From NCBI GenBank assembly GCA_012656075.1, contig JAAKBF010000047.1:558001-622000 (forward strand): 64,000 bases of DNA, given 5' to 3'. The position numbers and the translations under genes were made by a program. The stretch's first letter is position 1. Every line of letters begins with the position of its first letter. Below the pieces are notes generated by a model. That model was given only the letters and a program-made list of their open reading frames with translations, made no database searches and had not been told where the DNA came from. Origin of the DNA: Phytophthora hibernalis. Taxonomy: Eukaryota > Oomycota > Peronosporomycetes > Peronosporales > Peronosporaceae. Below are positions 54,556 to 64,000 of the stretch, piece by piece.

Positions 54556-55679
54556 TTACTCCATTCTAGGCACCTCATGACGAAGGGCAAACGAGAGCAA
54601 CTTTCCCAGCAGCACGTCATGATTCTCGTCCACCACCGTCCGAGCGGACGAGTTGTAGCTCTTTGTCCGCAGCAGTTCCTTCGTGTCCTTCATCTGAATC
54701 ATCGCGAGTAAAACTGCAGCACCACAAACAGGTAAGCACCACTCCAATCCACAACCCAACCTCCCAACGCACCTCTCAGCGGGGCCCAGGCGTCTGTAGC
54801 TGCATAATTGATCTGCGCATCACTGAGTACTGGCGCCTCCCAGTCCGACACCTGCATCTCCTTATCCAGCGATCCGCCCAGGAACACCTGACACGCCGTT
54901 TTCAGTCCAGGACGCTCACAGCCCAACTTATGAGCGATATACAGCGTGTCCACCGTGGAATTCACAGCATCCACGAGTTTCGCCTGTTTAAGTTGTCGGA
55001 AGTCGTCACTCAATGAGTGACCAACTTTGAGCACGTCCGGGTCTGCGAACAGCTGCTGTAGTAGTGGAGGTAGCGATTCTCCCCGTTGCAACCTGTAGAT
55101 AAACGCTCGTTCGAGCGTGCTGAGTTGGATGAGACACACGGGATTGCCCTGCTTGCCCTTGAGTGGTCGGAAGTCCGGTCGTGCTTCCGTGTCGACTCCC
55201 ACCACCTTCTGGTCCTTCAGAAACTCAGCATGTTGCTCTTCTTCCAACTGTGAATGGATCACTGCAATGGGTCCATTAAAACTCGTCTGAGGTAATTGGT
55301 CGTAGTCGTCCAGAGACTTCGCTCCGAAACGCCGGAAAAGCGGCGAGCCTTCGCGAAAGAGCGGCAGGTGCTTGATACGCGCGTGTTTCGCCTCTTTGCG
55401 ACGCAACATCCGCGCGAACTCCTTCTGTCGCTTCTTGGCAGCTGCATCCATTGGTGCAATTGCAGTGAATGGTGCAGTCTTTTGCACATTGGCAGGAGCG
55501 GAGGATAACTGTTGCAGGGTTTCGGTGGCCAACGTCTCACGAAGGCGGTTGAGTTGGTGACGTTGTTTCTGTCCCGCAGCAGAAACCGGTACAATACTGG
55601 CGTTCGTCCTGCGTTTACTACCGAAGGACGCGGCGCAGGACGACGCGCAGGACGCCCACCGCCGAGACTTGACCAGCAT
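54556..55679 (-). CDS. 3'-5' exonuclease domain protein (DEDDy type)
   Basis: Predicted 3'-5' exonuclease of the DnaQ/WRN-exonuclease type. Two exons: 54773-55679 and 54556-54713, with the intron at 54714-54772 (GTGCGT...CTGCAG) and 354 residues after splicing. Exo I reads VVGVDTEARPDF (Asp163, Glu165), Exo II VLKVGHSLSDDFRQL, and Exo III INYAATDAWAPLR with the Y-x3-D signature. The start is the ATG at 55679; the open frame upstream has only a TTG. The N-terminus (MLVKSRRWASCASSCAASFG) is basic and Ser/Cys/Ala-rich, compatible with a mitochondrial signal. A lysine/arginine-rich stretch (AAAKKRQKEFARMLRRKEAK) precedes the domain. The substrate is not predictable. It is convergent with the kinase and divergent from the next gene. 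Confidence 0.85.
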
Positions 55680-55804
55680 CTCAGCCACACAAAAGTGACT
55701 CAATCTACGTCATGGCTACATCTAAACCTCTCTTACATCATAATCACCCCTACTACTGCGCATACCGGTATTTTAATCCTCGTCCTCGGTATCCATTTCG
55801 CAAG

Positions 55805-56961
55805 ATGTACGGGGTTACGCATGTACCCTCGGAGCCGCCGCTGCCGGTCTTCTCGACGCGGGAGGCTGGCTTCCGCAAGGCCCGAGACGCCAACACCCTC
55901 GTGTTCTCTGTACCCACTCGCTCCAGTCTTCTGCTGCCTCTTCTTCGCCCCGTGAGCCACGCGTACGAGCAGCAGGACGCGCGTTGTTTGCACCTGCTAC
56001 AGGCCGCAGCATTGGTGCCAAGTTGCAAGAGCCGCAAGCTGCTGGCTACGGTACGCCAAGCACTGAAGATGCCCCTAGCCCCCAAGACTGCCAGCCAATT
56101 GGAGAAGAGTCTGCGGCCGCTGGTGACTAAGTTGCAGGAAGAGGACCAAGAAAGTGGTACACGGCCGTTAATCGCGCTGCAACTTAAGGAGAAGGTGGCT
56201 GAAGTCTTACGGTGCTGGATCGCCCAACCGGTTGAGGGGTTTGTGCTGAGGAAGGAACATGTTGTGAATGGTATGAGACTGGATGATCTGGTATCTACCC
56301 CTGCTGGAGCGGGTTACTTGAGGGGGTACCGTCATGACGACGGGTTCTGCACGGTCGTGTACCCCTGGGGACACGGCTTCGTGCATGTCAAAGACATTGA
56401 AAAAGTGCAGAAAGCACTGGAGAAACACCTCCAGAAGCGCACGTACAACGAGTATGTTGCGCTGGAACACCAGCAACTTTACGAGCAGATTGAAGGACTG
56501 CTGGAGAACCTGCCACCGGCGGTGCATGAGGCGGCTAAGGAAACGAGTGCTGATGAAGAGGAAGAAGTGGGCATTGAAGAGTACAAGGAGTTGCTGAAGT
56601 CACTGGAGGAGGAGGTGAGACTTGTTGGTGCTTTTGTTGTGGGGTGAAGCTGTGCTGATGGAGATGGTGTTTTTTGTTGCAGCATGTGGACACGACAGTG
56701 CTGCGTGAAGATCTGGGCTTTTTGCGGCGCGTGCAGGCGCTGACCAACAAGGTGAAGGAGCTTCGTCGTGCGCAGGCACCCAAAGAGCCTGAACGCAAGT
56801 TGCAGCGCACCGAGGAAGACGTCGAGATGCGAGGCGAATCCGAGCAGCAAAATCCGGAAGAGTCGAAGCAAGAAGAACAGGAACCGGAAAAACAACCTGC
56901 TGAGACAGAGGAACAAGAGATGTCCAGCGAAGCCAAGGATGAAGAGGAGGCGAAGCAGTGA
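55805..56961 (+). CDS. Unrecognised protein with acidic coiled-coil C-terminus
   Basis: Two exons, 55805-56614 and 56683-56961, with the intron at 56615-56682 (GTGAGA...TTGCAG); the join is in phase (LLKSLEEE, HVDTTVLRED). Start: ATG at 55805 (MYGVTHVPSEPPLPVFSTRE) leaves 125 bases to the divergent exonuclease gene. An in-frame ATG at 55712 is possible but leaves only 32. The middle reads LDDLVSTPAGAGYLRGYRHD and DGFCTVVYPWGHGFVHVKDI, which looks like a small beta-barrel module. Helical Glu/Lys-rich segments follow, and the end is almost all Glu, Gln, Lys and Pro. I do not recognise the family; the structure suggests a nuclear or chaperone-like scaffold. Confidence 0.8.
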
Positions 56962-58567
56962 TCGTGGATGACGATCGCTGTCTCCGTGCGTGCTTTTTGT
57001 TTTTATGGCGGGCCAGAGTGATTACCATCGACCAAATGAACCAAGAATGCGGCTGCTACCGTGCAATCGAGCCCTGGCCGTTGACTTGGGCGATGTGAGG
57101 AAATGCTGCGGTGTTGCTGGCGATCTGGAGGTCCTACAATGCCATGCCCTGCTTTGGTGCATCTTCCTAGCCAATAGCCACCACAAATCAAGAGCGGAAG
57201 AAGAACAACACGATCATGGCGAGACTGGGGTCACAGAGCACAGCGCTACGCTCACGGACAGAAACCATTTTCACCCGGCGTACAGCTGCGATCGGCGTTG
57301 GTAAGTCACCTGTGTTGCAGCCAAATATCGGTCTTCAGTGAGCGCATACGAGGCCCAGCGTTTTGCGGTATTAATGCATGCTAATATTAATACATGTGTG
57401 GCCATGTTGGTTGCTGCTGTTCCGCCACTTGTCAACGGAGAACAGCACGTGCCGGTAGACGTTGCGGACGGCGCCATCAAAGAATTGCTCACAGTGCTTG
57501 CGTCGCTTCGTGCTCCTTGAGCAGGAAGCAGCTCTGGTTTGTCGATTAGTTGAAAGCAAATCGCAAACAGGAGCAGCAAAGTTAGCTCAAAACACCTGCT
57601 GGGCGAGCTTTCGAGCTTTCGTTGTGCCTCGGTCTCGACGTTGGAGTTCACATTCTAAAATGCCTAAGCTTAGATAAACTTGATGACTTTCATATTTGTA
57701 CAAGCACAACTGGATACCCCGAGCTCTTGCAAATCTCAATCTTCGCCTTCGATCTCTGACTCAGACATGTATCGCGTTCGCTATCGGCGTTTGCACTCGG
57801 AAGTTTGCGAGGATTCACATTGTATTATAAGCTCTCCTGCTCGTCATTGCAAATTGTAAATTATGCAACAACGACCACCAAAGATGTAGTAATGTAAGTC
57901 CATAATTAATGACCACCGATACGCCAGCTGCAAACCAATTAATCTACACCTCAAGTCACTAACGCAGCAATAAACTTCGGTGGCCGAAGACCCCCCCACC
58001 GGAAGGCACACTTGACACCTGCTTTCGATACGTCGCAGGTATTATAATAATATAATTATATTATAATACTAAGTTACATGTATTAATAAGGTAGGTGAAT
58101 CAAAACAGGGAGAATTGTTTGCTTGCCCATTTTGTCGTATACATTTTGGCAGGCTGTCGGCCATGCGTTTTGAACGCAAGCTGTGATGGGAAGTAGGGGA
58201 GACATCATGCGGAACGGCACTCTGCCTCTGCCTCGATGACATTGAGTCAAAGTTGGCATGGCAGCGCATGAAATCAAATCCTACCGTTCGTCGGGTTGCT
58301 GTTGGGAGAAAGACACGAGTTTCACGATCCTAGGCTCACCCCCTGGATGCTGCCGTCCAGCCTGCTTTCACAATGGCCATCGACATTCTTACAATTTCAC
58401 GATTGATAGATCACATATGGCGATTACGCTGGCAGCGGAACGTGCCGTACCGGTACTCTTCCAGGGGAAGGTTGGAGCTTGGTCAGCAGTAACACGGCAT
58501 AGCATTAATCACTTCCTCATTTGCCTTCGAGCACTCAAGTCTTCAACACCTCGAGCACTTGGTAAAC
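56962..58567. other. Intergenic region, 1.6 kb
   Basis: Short frames on both strands (for example 57271-57651 minus, 57338-57520 plus) lack recognisable content and contradict each other. An AT-only near-palindrome lies at 58039-58069. Confidence 0.5.
58039..58069. repeat. AT-only near-palindrome
   Basis: GTATTATAAT...ATTATAATAC, 31 bases, almost self-complementary; it could extrude as a cruciform. Confidence 0.75.
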
Positions 58568-60091
58568 ATGGTCGCTTCAATCTACAGCTCCAGTCGTGCG
58601 ATTTTCGCGCTCTGCTCCCTCATCGCGGCCCAGGGTGGTTTCGCCGCTGCTGCTGCTACCCAGGCCGACATCGGCGCGTGCCTGGACAAGGCCAACATCG
58701 AGAACTCGTTGCCATCGACCTCGACATGGGCGGTTGACACCGAGGCCTGGAACTCGCGTGTGAGCCCTGTGCCTTCGGCTGTTGCTTACCCCAAAAACGA
58801 GAAGGAGGTGTCTGCTGCCTTGAAGTGCGCCGCCAATGCCGGCATGAAGGTGACCACCCTGGGTGGCAACCGTTCGTTCTCCAGCATGGGTTTCGGCCGC
58901 AATGACGGTGCTCTTATCGTGAACCTAAAGTACCTGAAGCACCTGAAGTACGACGAGTCCACTGAGCTCCTGTCGTACGGTGGCCCCGTCATGATCTCGG
59001 AGGCTGCCAACTACATGTGGAACTTCACCCGCACGCTGCCCCACGGCCGCTGCCCCGACGTCGGCATGACCGGTGTGGCCGCTTCGGGCTTCGGTACCCT
59101 TTCGCGTCAGAGCGGCACCGTGCTGGACAACATTGAGTCCGTGCGTGTTGCCCTCGCCAACGGTTCCATTGTGGACGCCGACGCCACGCAGAACTCGGAC
59201 CTGTTCTGGGGTGTGCGCGGTGCCGCCAGCTCCATGGGCGTTGTCCTCGACTTCAAGATCAAGACCTTCGAGCCTCCTTCGCAGCATGTGGTCAACTACA
59301 CGATTTCTTTCAACTCGAGCGGTAAGCCGACCCAGCAGGACAACGTGGACGCCCTCATCGGCACGCAGACGTGGGCTTTGAGCGAGGACAACAACGACCT
59401 GGTGTCGATCCGTTTCAGCCTCAAGACCAAGTCGGACCTCAAGGGTTTCTTCTACGGCACGAACGAGGAAGCCACGGTCGCGCTGGGATCGCTTATGGAC
59501 AACCTCCCTCCCTCCATGGTGCTCAAGACTACTGAGAACAAGTTCTGGCCCTCGGAGGAGATCACGACGCCTGGACTCTTCAAGCAGACTCTCACTCCTC
59601 GCCGTTACTTCTACATCGCATCGGTGACGATCCCCAGCGCCACCCCTCTCGACAACTCCACCGCTTGGGAGCTTTTCACCGGCACCGCCTACGCCCCCAA
59701 GCTTTCGGACGCTTCGGCTTCGGGCTTCGTTGACATCTGGGGCGGTGAGTTTGCTAAGGGCGTCAAGCCGGATGCTTCGGCCTGGAAGCACGACGACAAC
59801 CTGCACCTCATCCGTTGGGACATGCGTTCGGAGGCTTTCAACGTGTCTTTCGCTGACAGCACCATCACCACCATGCGCGATGGCTTCTACAACTTCGTGG
59901 ACGCCTACAAGGCTTCGGGCGGTGTGCCTGGTGGCTTCACTACGTACCGTGATGAGAAGTGGACGGTGCCCGAGATGGCCGAGTACCTGTACGGCGGCGG
60001 CAACTTCGAGCGTCTGCAGAAGATCAAGACCGAGTACGACCCGGAAGAGATGTTCAACACCGACCCCCAGGCTATCCCCGCTTTGGCTTAG
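58568..60091 (+). CDS. Secreted FAD-dependent oxidase, berberine-bridge/AA7-like
   Basis: Secreted flavoprotein of the type that oxidises oligosaccharides or small alcohols with oxygen. 507 residues, one exon. The start is ATG 58568. A signal peptide is clear (SSSRAIFALCSLIAAQGGFA). The FAD-binding domain has SPVPSAVAYPKNEKEVSAAL, VTTLGGNRSFSSMGFGRNDG, YGGPVMISEAANYMW, LPHGRCPDVGMTGVAASGFG and DLFWGVRGAASSMGVVLDFK. The C-terminal BBE-type motif is GGGNFERLQKIKTEYDPEEM. In bicovalent members the flavin is held by a His in GG-x-HS and a Cys in HG-x-C. The Cys is present (Cys162), but the His position is Arg102. N-x-S/T sites are several, fitting secretion. A decayed tandem copy follows. Confidence 0.9.
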   Translation: MVASIYSSSRAIFALCSLIAAQGGFAAAAATQADIGACLDKANIENSLPSTSTWAVDTEAWNSRVSPVPSAVAYPKNEKEVSAALKCAANAGMKVTTLGGNRSFSSMGFGRNDGALIVNLKYLKHLKYDESTELLSYGGPVMISEAANYMWNFTRTLPHGRCPDVGMTGVAASGFGTLSRQSGTVLDNIESVRVALANGSIVDADATQNSDLFWGVRGAASSMGVVLDFKIKTFEPPSQHVVNYTISFNSSGKPTQQDNVDALIGTQTWALSEDNNDLVSIRFSLKTKSDLKGFFYGTNEEATVALGSLMDNLPPSMVLKTTENKFWPSEEITTPGLFKQTLTPRRYFYIASVTIPSATPLDNSTAWELFTGTAYAPKLSDASASGFVDIWGGEFAKGVKPDASAWKHDDNLHLIRWDMRSEAFNVSFADSTITTMRDGFYNFVDAYKASGGVPGGFTTYRDEKWTVPEMAEYLYGGGNFERLQKIKTEYDPEEMFNTDPQAIPALA

Positions 60092-60747
60092 ACGATCGGA
60101 TAGATCAAGGACCTTTCCACTGTGAAGATGTTTCTACTTACAATATACATGTAGTGAGCCTCAGAACCTTAAAATGAAAAGGAGTCACTCTGGTGGCTCG
60201 CATTGTGAATCGTTCCTTTCTTTGAACTTTATCTAACGCTAGGATACAATGCAGTTTGTCGCGTTAATTCATGCGACCGCTTTTCTTTCGCTCAAGCTGT
60301 ACGGCTCGTTCACTCAATCAAGTATGGATATCCGTTTGCCTGGTATAAGCTGATGGAAGTAACGAGTCGGCATGCCGAGAATGCCCATACGGTACCAAAA
60401 AGCTTATCCATACTACATGTATGAATACCTCTCACGGGGATTATAAATCTATCGGAGAGGCGGGCAGAGGTGGAATGGCGTTCCCAGGACGAACGCTACG
60501 CCTCACGTTTGGCGTGCAGGTCGTGTTTCCCAGGTAAAAAGAGCCGACAAGCACATCCGGCAGATTAATCTGTCTCCCTTCTTCAAGAGTGGAGACACTT
60601 TCGTACGATAACGTTACAATCACGCTACGGCTGTAGACCCGTTTCCTACGGGTCTAAAGTACCTGAACGGAGACGAACACCAAACCCATAGACTCACTTT
60701 CACGTTCGACGTCGAGCACCAAAGCGCGCAACCGAAAGCAGACCATC
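60092..60747. other. Intergenic region between the two AA7-like genes
   Basis: Non-coding. It holds a small perfect hairpin, TAGACCCGT/ACGGGTCTA, at 60634-60656, about 90 bases before the pseudogene start. Confidence 0.6.
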
Positions 60748-62264
60748 ATGTCCTAAAGCCGTGTGCTCCTCGCTCTGTGCTCTCTCATCGCTGCTCAAAG
60801 TGGTTTTGTGGTTGCTGTCGACAATGCAGCCCTCGGTGCCTGCTTGTCTTCGGCAGGAATTGAAAACTCGATGCCGTCGACCTCGACCTGGGCGGTCGAC
60901 ACCGAGGCATGGAACGCGCGTGTGAGTCCTGTGCCTTCGGCCGTAGCTTATCCCAAAACGGAGGAGGAGGTGTCTGCTGCTCTAAAGTGCGCGGCCCAAT
61001 CGAACGTGAAGGTGACGACTTTGGGTGGCAACGGCTCGTTCTCCAGCATGGGTTTCGGCCGTAATGATGGTGCTCTCATTATGAACCTGAAGAATATGAA
61101 GGTGCTCAAGTACGATGCATCCACTCAGCTGCTGACCTACGGTGGCCCTGTCATGATCTCCGAAGCCGCTAGCCTCATGTGGAACGAACACAAGCGCACA
61201 CTACCCCACGGTCACTGTCCCGATGTCGGTATGTCGGGCATTGCTTCCTCTGGATTCGCTACTCTTTCGCGTCTCAGCGGCACTGTCCTCGACAACATCG
61301 TCGGAGTGCGTGTTGCTCTCGCCAACGGCAGCATTGTGGATGCTGCCGCCAACCAGAACGAAGACCTGTACTGGGGTGTTCGTGGAGCTGCTAGCTCCAT
61401 GGGTGTTGTACTTCAGTTCAAGATGAAAACGCTGGAGCCTCCTTCGCCCCGGGTCACCAACTACACCATCACGTACATGTACAACTTGACCTACAAGCCA
61501 ACGCAGCAGGATAACGTCGATGCCCTCTTGGGCACCCAGAAATGGGCTATGAGCGCGGACAATGACAACCGCCTCTCGATCCGCTTCTTTTACAAGACCA
61601 ACACGTACATGTCTGGTTTCTTCTACGGATCCTCTGACGAGGCCACTACCTTGCTGGGGTCGTTGATGAAGAACTTGCCCCCTACGATGGTGCTCAAGAC
61701 GAACGAATCCGACTTCTGGACGTCCGAGGAGATCACGACCCCCGGCATCAGTACCAAGGGCACCTCTCCTCGTATGTACTTTTACATCACGTCCATGACA
61801 GTCCGGAACGATGTTCCACTCGACAACTCCACCGCCTGCGAGCTGTACTCCAACACGGCCTATGCTCCGAAGCTGCCGGATTCCACTGCTTCGGGTTTCG
61901 TTGACATGTGGGAGGTGACTTCACTAAGACCATCTCCAGCAACACTTCGGCCTGGAAGCACGACGACAATCTGATGTTGGTGCGCCATGATCTCCGTTCC
62001 AAGGCGTACAACATTTCCTTCGCGGACACCAGCATCACCACCATGCGCGGGAACTTTTACAAGTTTGTCGACGCGTACAAAGCGGCTGGTGGTACTCCGG
62101 GTGCTCTGATCACTTACCGCGACGAGCGGTGGACGATTGACGAGACGGCCGAGTACCTGTACGACGGCGGCAACTTTGAGCGCCTGCAGAAAATTAAGAC
62201 CGAATACGACCCGAACGAGATGTTCAACACCGACCCGCAGGCCATTCCTGCCCTGAAGGCGTAA
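60748..62264 (+). pseudogene. Tandem copy of the AA7-like oxidase, disabled
   Basis: Paralogue of the preceding gene. The start region reads ATG TCC TAA at 60748, so translation would stop after two codons; the same frame then continues SRVLLALCSLIAAQSGFVVA, a signal peptide like that of its neighbour. The flavin domain is open to about 61905 (VTTLGGNGSFSSMGFGRNDG, LPHGHCPDVGMSGIASSGFA). One base is missing near 61912 (DMW-GGDFTKTISSNTSAWK), after which the frame continues to the stop at 62262. The residue at the flavin His position is Gly. Divergence from the neighbour spans the whole gene, so the duplication is old; the two breaks look recent. Confidence 0.88.
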
Positions 62265-62466
62265 TGCACTGGATAAATCAATTTCAGCGATAGCGCGGAA
62301 GGTTTCGCGTGACGTTTGCACCTGCGGTAAGTATGAAAAGCAAAAGTTGGTGATCAAAACTCGTAAAACAGTCGTTTTGGGGGAAATAATAGTTATGTGT
62401 CATCAAAGACAAATCGGAAAATGGCATACAAAAGCCAAGCCTAACAAAAACCATTTTGTGATTTTC

Positions 62467-63339
62467 ATGGCGGAGGTCGAGGAGGTCACGCGGATTTTAA
62501 CCTGCAGCACACACTACCAGGTGCTTAAGCTACAGTCGCCAGGCAATTTCCCGGTCTTCGTCGATGCACAGCAAGTGCGCAGACGTTACAAGGAGCTGGC
62601 GATTCGCGTCCACCCAGACAAGAACCGAGCCACTGGTAATGTGTCAATGATTGGTAGTGGACTTTCGGGGTATTGCTAACCAAATTTTTGATTTCTACAT
62701 GTAGATGCGGAGGCGGCTTTCAAGCGTTTGAGTGGAGCCTACGAGTGTCTAGTGGACGAAATATACCAACGCAATTATTTGCAACAGCTGCAGGTGCAAC
62801 AACCCAATACCAAGTCAACCAAACCCAAATACAAATACAAAAGGAAGAGGAAGGCGCAGTCGGAGCCTAACACTGAAAGTGAACAGTTACCTAAACGAAG
62901 GAGGACACCAGAAGAGATTTGGAAGGAGTTTCAACGAGAAGAAGAGGAGCTGGCACGACAACAGTTCCATGCGAAAGGGTTTGACAGGGTTTACGACTCG
63001 ACATCAAATTGGGGGAACGGTAGTAAACCTGCATCACCACCTGCTGTGCCTTTGGAGAAACAACAAGAAATTCTGAACTCGAATTTGGACGCGAAGGCCA
63101 AGAAGTGGGCGACGTGGGGCAAACCGACGCCGAAACAGATGGATATTGGGGCTGTTGACCCAGCACCCACGGATAGTGTGGCTCATGCTGCCAGTTTTAG
63201 CAACGTGCCAGCGAGTTTGATCTGCTGTTTATTGTGCCGACGCAAATTCCAGAGCATCGAGGCTCTTCATCGGCACGAGACCCTCTCCAAGTTACACTTA
63301 GCAAACTTGCAGGCACAGAATTCAGCTAATGGTCCATAG
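62467..63339 (+). CDS. J-domain protein with C2H2 zinc finger
   Basis: Hsp70 co-chaperone-type protein, 267 residues in two exons (62467-62635, 62705-63339; intron GTAATG...ATGTAG). The J domain at the N-terminus reads STHYQVLKLQSPG, RRRYKELAIRVHPDKNRAT with the HPD motif, and DAEAAFKRLSGAYECLVDEI. A Lys/Arg-rich linker (KYKYKRKRKAQSEPN, PKRRRTPEEIWKEF) carries probable nuclear signals. The end holds a C2H2 finger, CCLLCRRKFQSIEALHRHET followed by LSKLH. J domain plus C2H2 finger suggests a nuclear or ribosome-linked role, as in Zuotin/JJJ1-like proteins, but its target is unknown. Its last 18 bases overlap the WD40 gene on the other strand. Confidence 0.85.
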
Positions 63340-64000
63340 TTTGATGACGTTGTCTTGCCCAGCAGTGAGCAAGGCGCTTTGGTGGATCCACTGCGTGCAC
63401 GTGATGAAGCTGTGCTGGGTTTCGAAGACTAGTGCCATGCACATACGGGCAGTGTCAACAATATAGAGAACTTCTTCCGAGCTGCAGGCTACCTGATCAC
63501 CACACACTTGAAGCGACGAGATCCACTTTGTAGCTAACTGCAGCACGGACGGTGATTTCTTGGCTGTCGGACGGAATACGTTTCCGTAGAGAAGCAGTCG
63601 ACCGTCTTTGGTCGAACAGAGCAATCGACCGTTAGAAAGCGCCACCGCAGCGTAGACTGGCGACCCAACATTGTCCAGTCGACCAAGGTGCGCAAACGTT
63701 TTCGCGCTAAATAGCTGAATTGTGCCGTCATTTGATCCGGTGACTACCACAGAAGACAACTCCGAATTTGTGCGTACTGAAGAAATTAATGAGGCTGATC
63801 TGCTGCTGCTCATATCGACGATGCATTGGACGGTGGTCTTATGAGCGTAGTAAATTCTGGTGCATGGAAGACACGTATCTGCTGGATGCTCTGGATTCGA
63901 GCTGAGCGAGCTAATATCCCAGAAGCAAAATGAACCGTCCGCAGCACCGGAGCAGATGTGGTCAGACTGAACATCAAAGCACGTCACCCGCGAATGGTGT
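63322..64000 (-). CDS. WD40-repeat protein, 5' end outside the window
   Basis: C-terminal part of a beta-propeller protein; stop TGA at 63322-63324. About 225 residues are visible, with WD-like blades: SRVTCFDVQSDHICSGAADG and SFCFWDISS; SVVVTGSNDGTIQLFSA; YAAVALSNGRLLCSTKDGRL; and the last, ITCTQWIHQSALLTAGQDNV then IKLW. The fold usually serves as a protein-binding scaffold; no specific partner can be named. The 3' end overlaps the J-domain gene tail to tail by 18 bases. Confidence 0.85.
   Translation of the reverse strand, partial: HHSRVTCFDVQSDHICSGAADGSFCFWDISSLSSNPEHPADTCLPCTRIYYAHKTTVQCIVDMSSSRSASLISSVRTNSELSSVVVTGSNDGTIQLFSAKTFAHLGRLDNVGSPVYAAVALSNGRLLCSTKDGRLLLYGNVFRPTAKKSPSVLQLATKWISSLQVCGDQVACSSEEVLYIVDTARMCMALVFETQHSFITCTQWIHQSALLTAGQDNVIKLWTIS

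Noticed and set aside
57271..57651. 126-codon minus frame in the 57-58 kb gap
   Set aside because: No domain, conflicting frames on the other strand, and no promoter or splice support.
1..64000. CRISPR array, bacterial operons or prophage
   Set aside because: No regularly spaced identical repeats; GT-AG introns and retroelements show a eukaryotic nuclear sequence.

Overview
The window looks like nuclear DNA of an oomycete, most likely Phytophthora or a close relative. This rests on gene content: a plant-type mitochondrial ketol-acid reductoisomerase, secreted AA7/berberine-bridge-like oxidases in tandem, a GH3 beta-glucosidase, short 59-96 bp introns, and transposon families typical of that group (chromodomain Gypsy, DIRS/Ngaro-like, MULE, hAT, PIF/Harbinger, pogo). 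The species call is inference; no database was searched.

Layout. 1-2245: GH3 beta-glucosidase on the minus strand, running off the left edge and broken by several single-base frameshifts. 2.2-45.7 kb: a gene-poor, repeat-rich block. In order it holds unrecognised coding remnants (3.6-4.9 kb); a DIRS/Ngaro-like tyrosine-recombinase retroelement (5.4-7.2 kb); a Gypsy LTR-gag fragment abutting it (7.2-8.7 kb); a second Gypsy gag-protease remnant (10.2-11.5 kb); a hAT remnant (15.8-16.3 kb); a degenerate satellite flanked by direct repeats (16.9-18.6 kb); a SET-domain remnant (18.8-20.3 kb); a Harbinger element with two convergent genes (22.8-25 kb); a decayed MULE (28.2-29.9 kb); a pogo element with introns (31.4-32.6 kb); an unrecognised coding remnant split by an LTR-complete Gypsy chromovirus with target duplication GGAAC (33.8-39.1 kb); a MULE-type element with terminal inverted repeats (39.3-43.3 kb); and a BED-finger hAT (43.4-45.3 kb). 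Nearly every long reading frame in this block is broken.

46.1-64 kb: a gene-dense block with intact genes. Two nucleotide-identical ketol-acid reductoisomerase genes lie tail to tail in an inverted duplication (arms of about 2.98 kb, spacer of about 0.7 kb). The right-hand copy shares a divergent promoter with an intact seven-exon STE11-like protein kinase. Then come a 3'-5' exonuclease-domain gene, a divergent unrecognised acidic coiled-coil gene, an intact secreted AA7-like oxidase with a pseudogenised tandem copy, a J-domain/C2H2 zinc-finger gene, and a WD40 gene that overlaps it tail to tail and leaves the window.

The contrast between the TE-packed half and the compact half fits the two-compartment genome organisation known for Phytophthora. 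The most notable structure is the large near-perfect inverted duplication of the isoleucine/valine biosynthesis gene. It is either a very recent duplication or gene-converted palindrome, or an assembly join that should be tested with reads.
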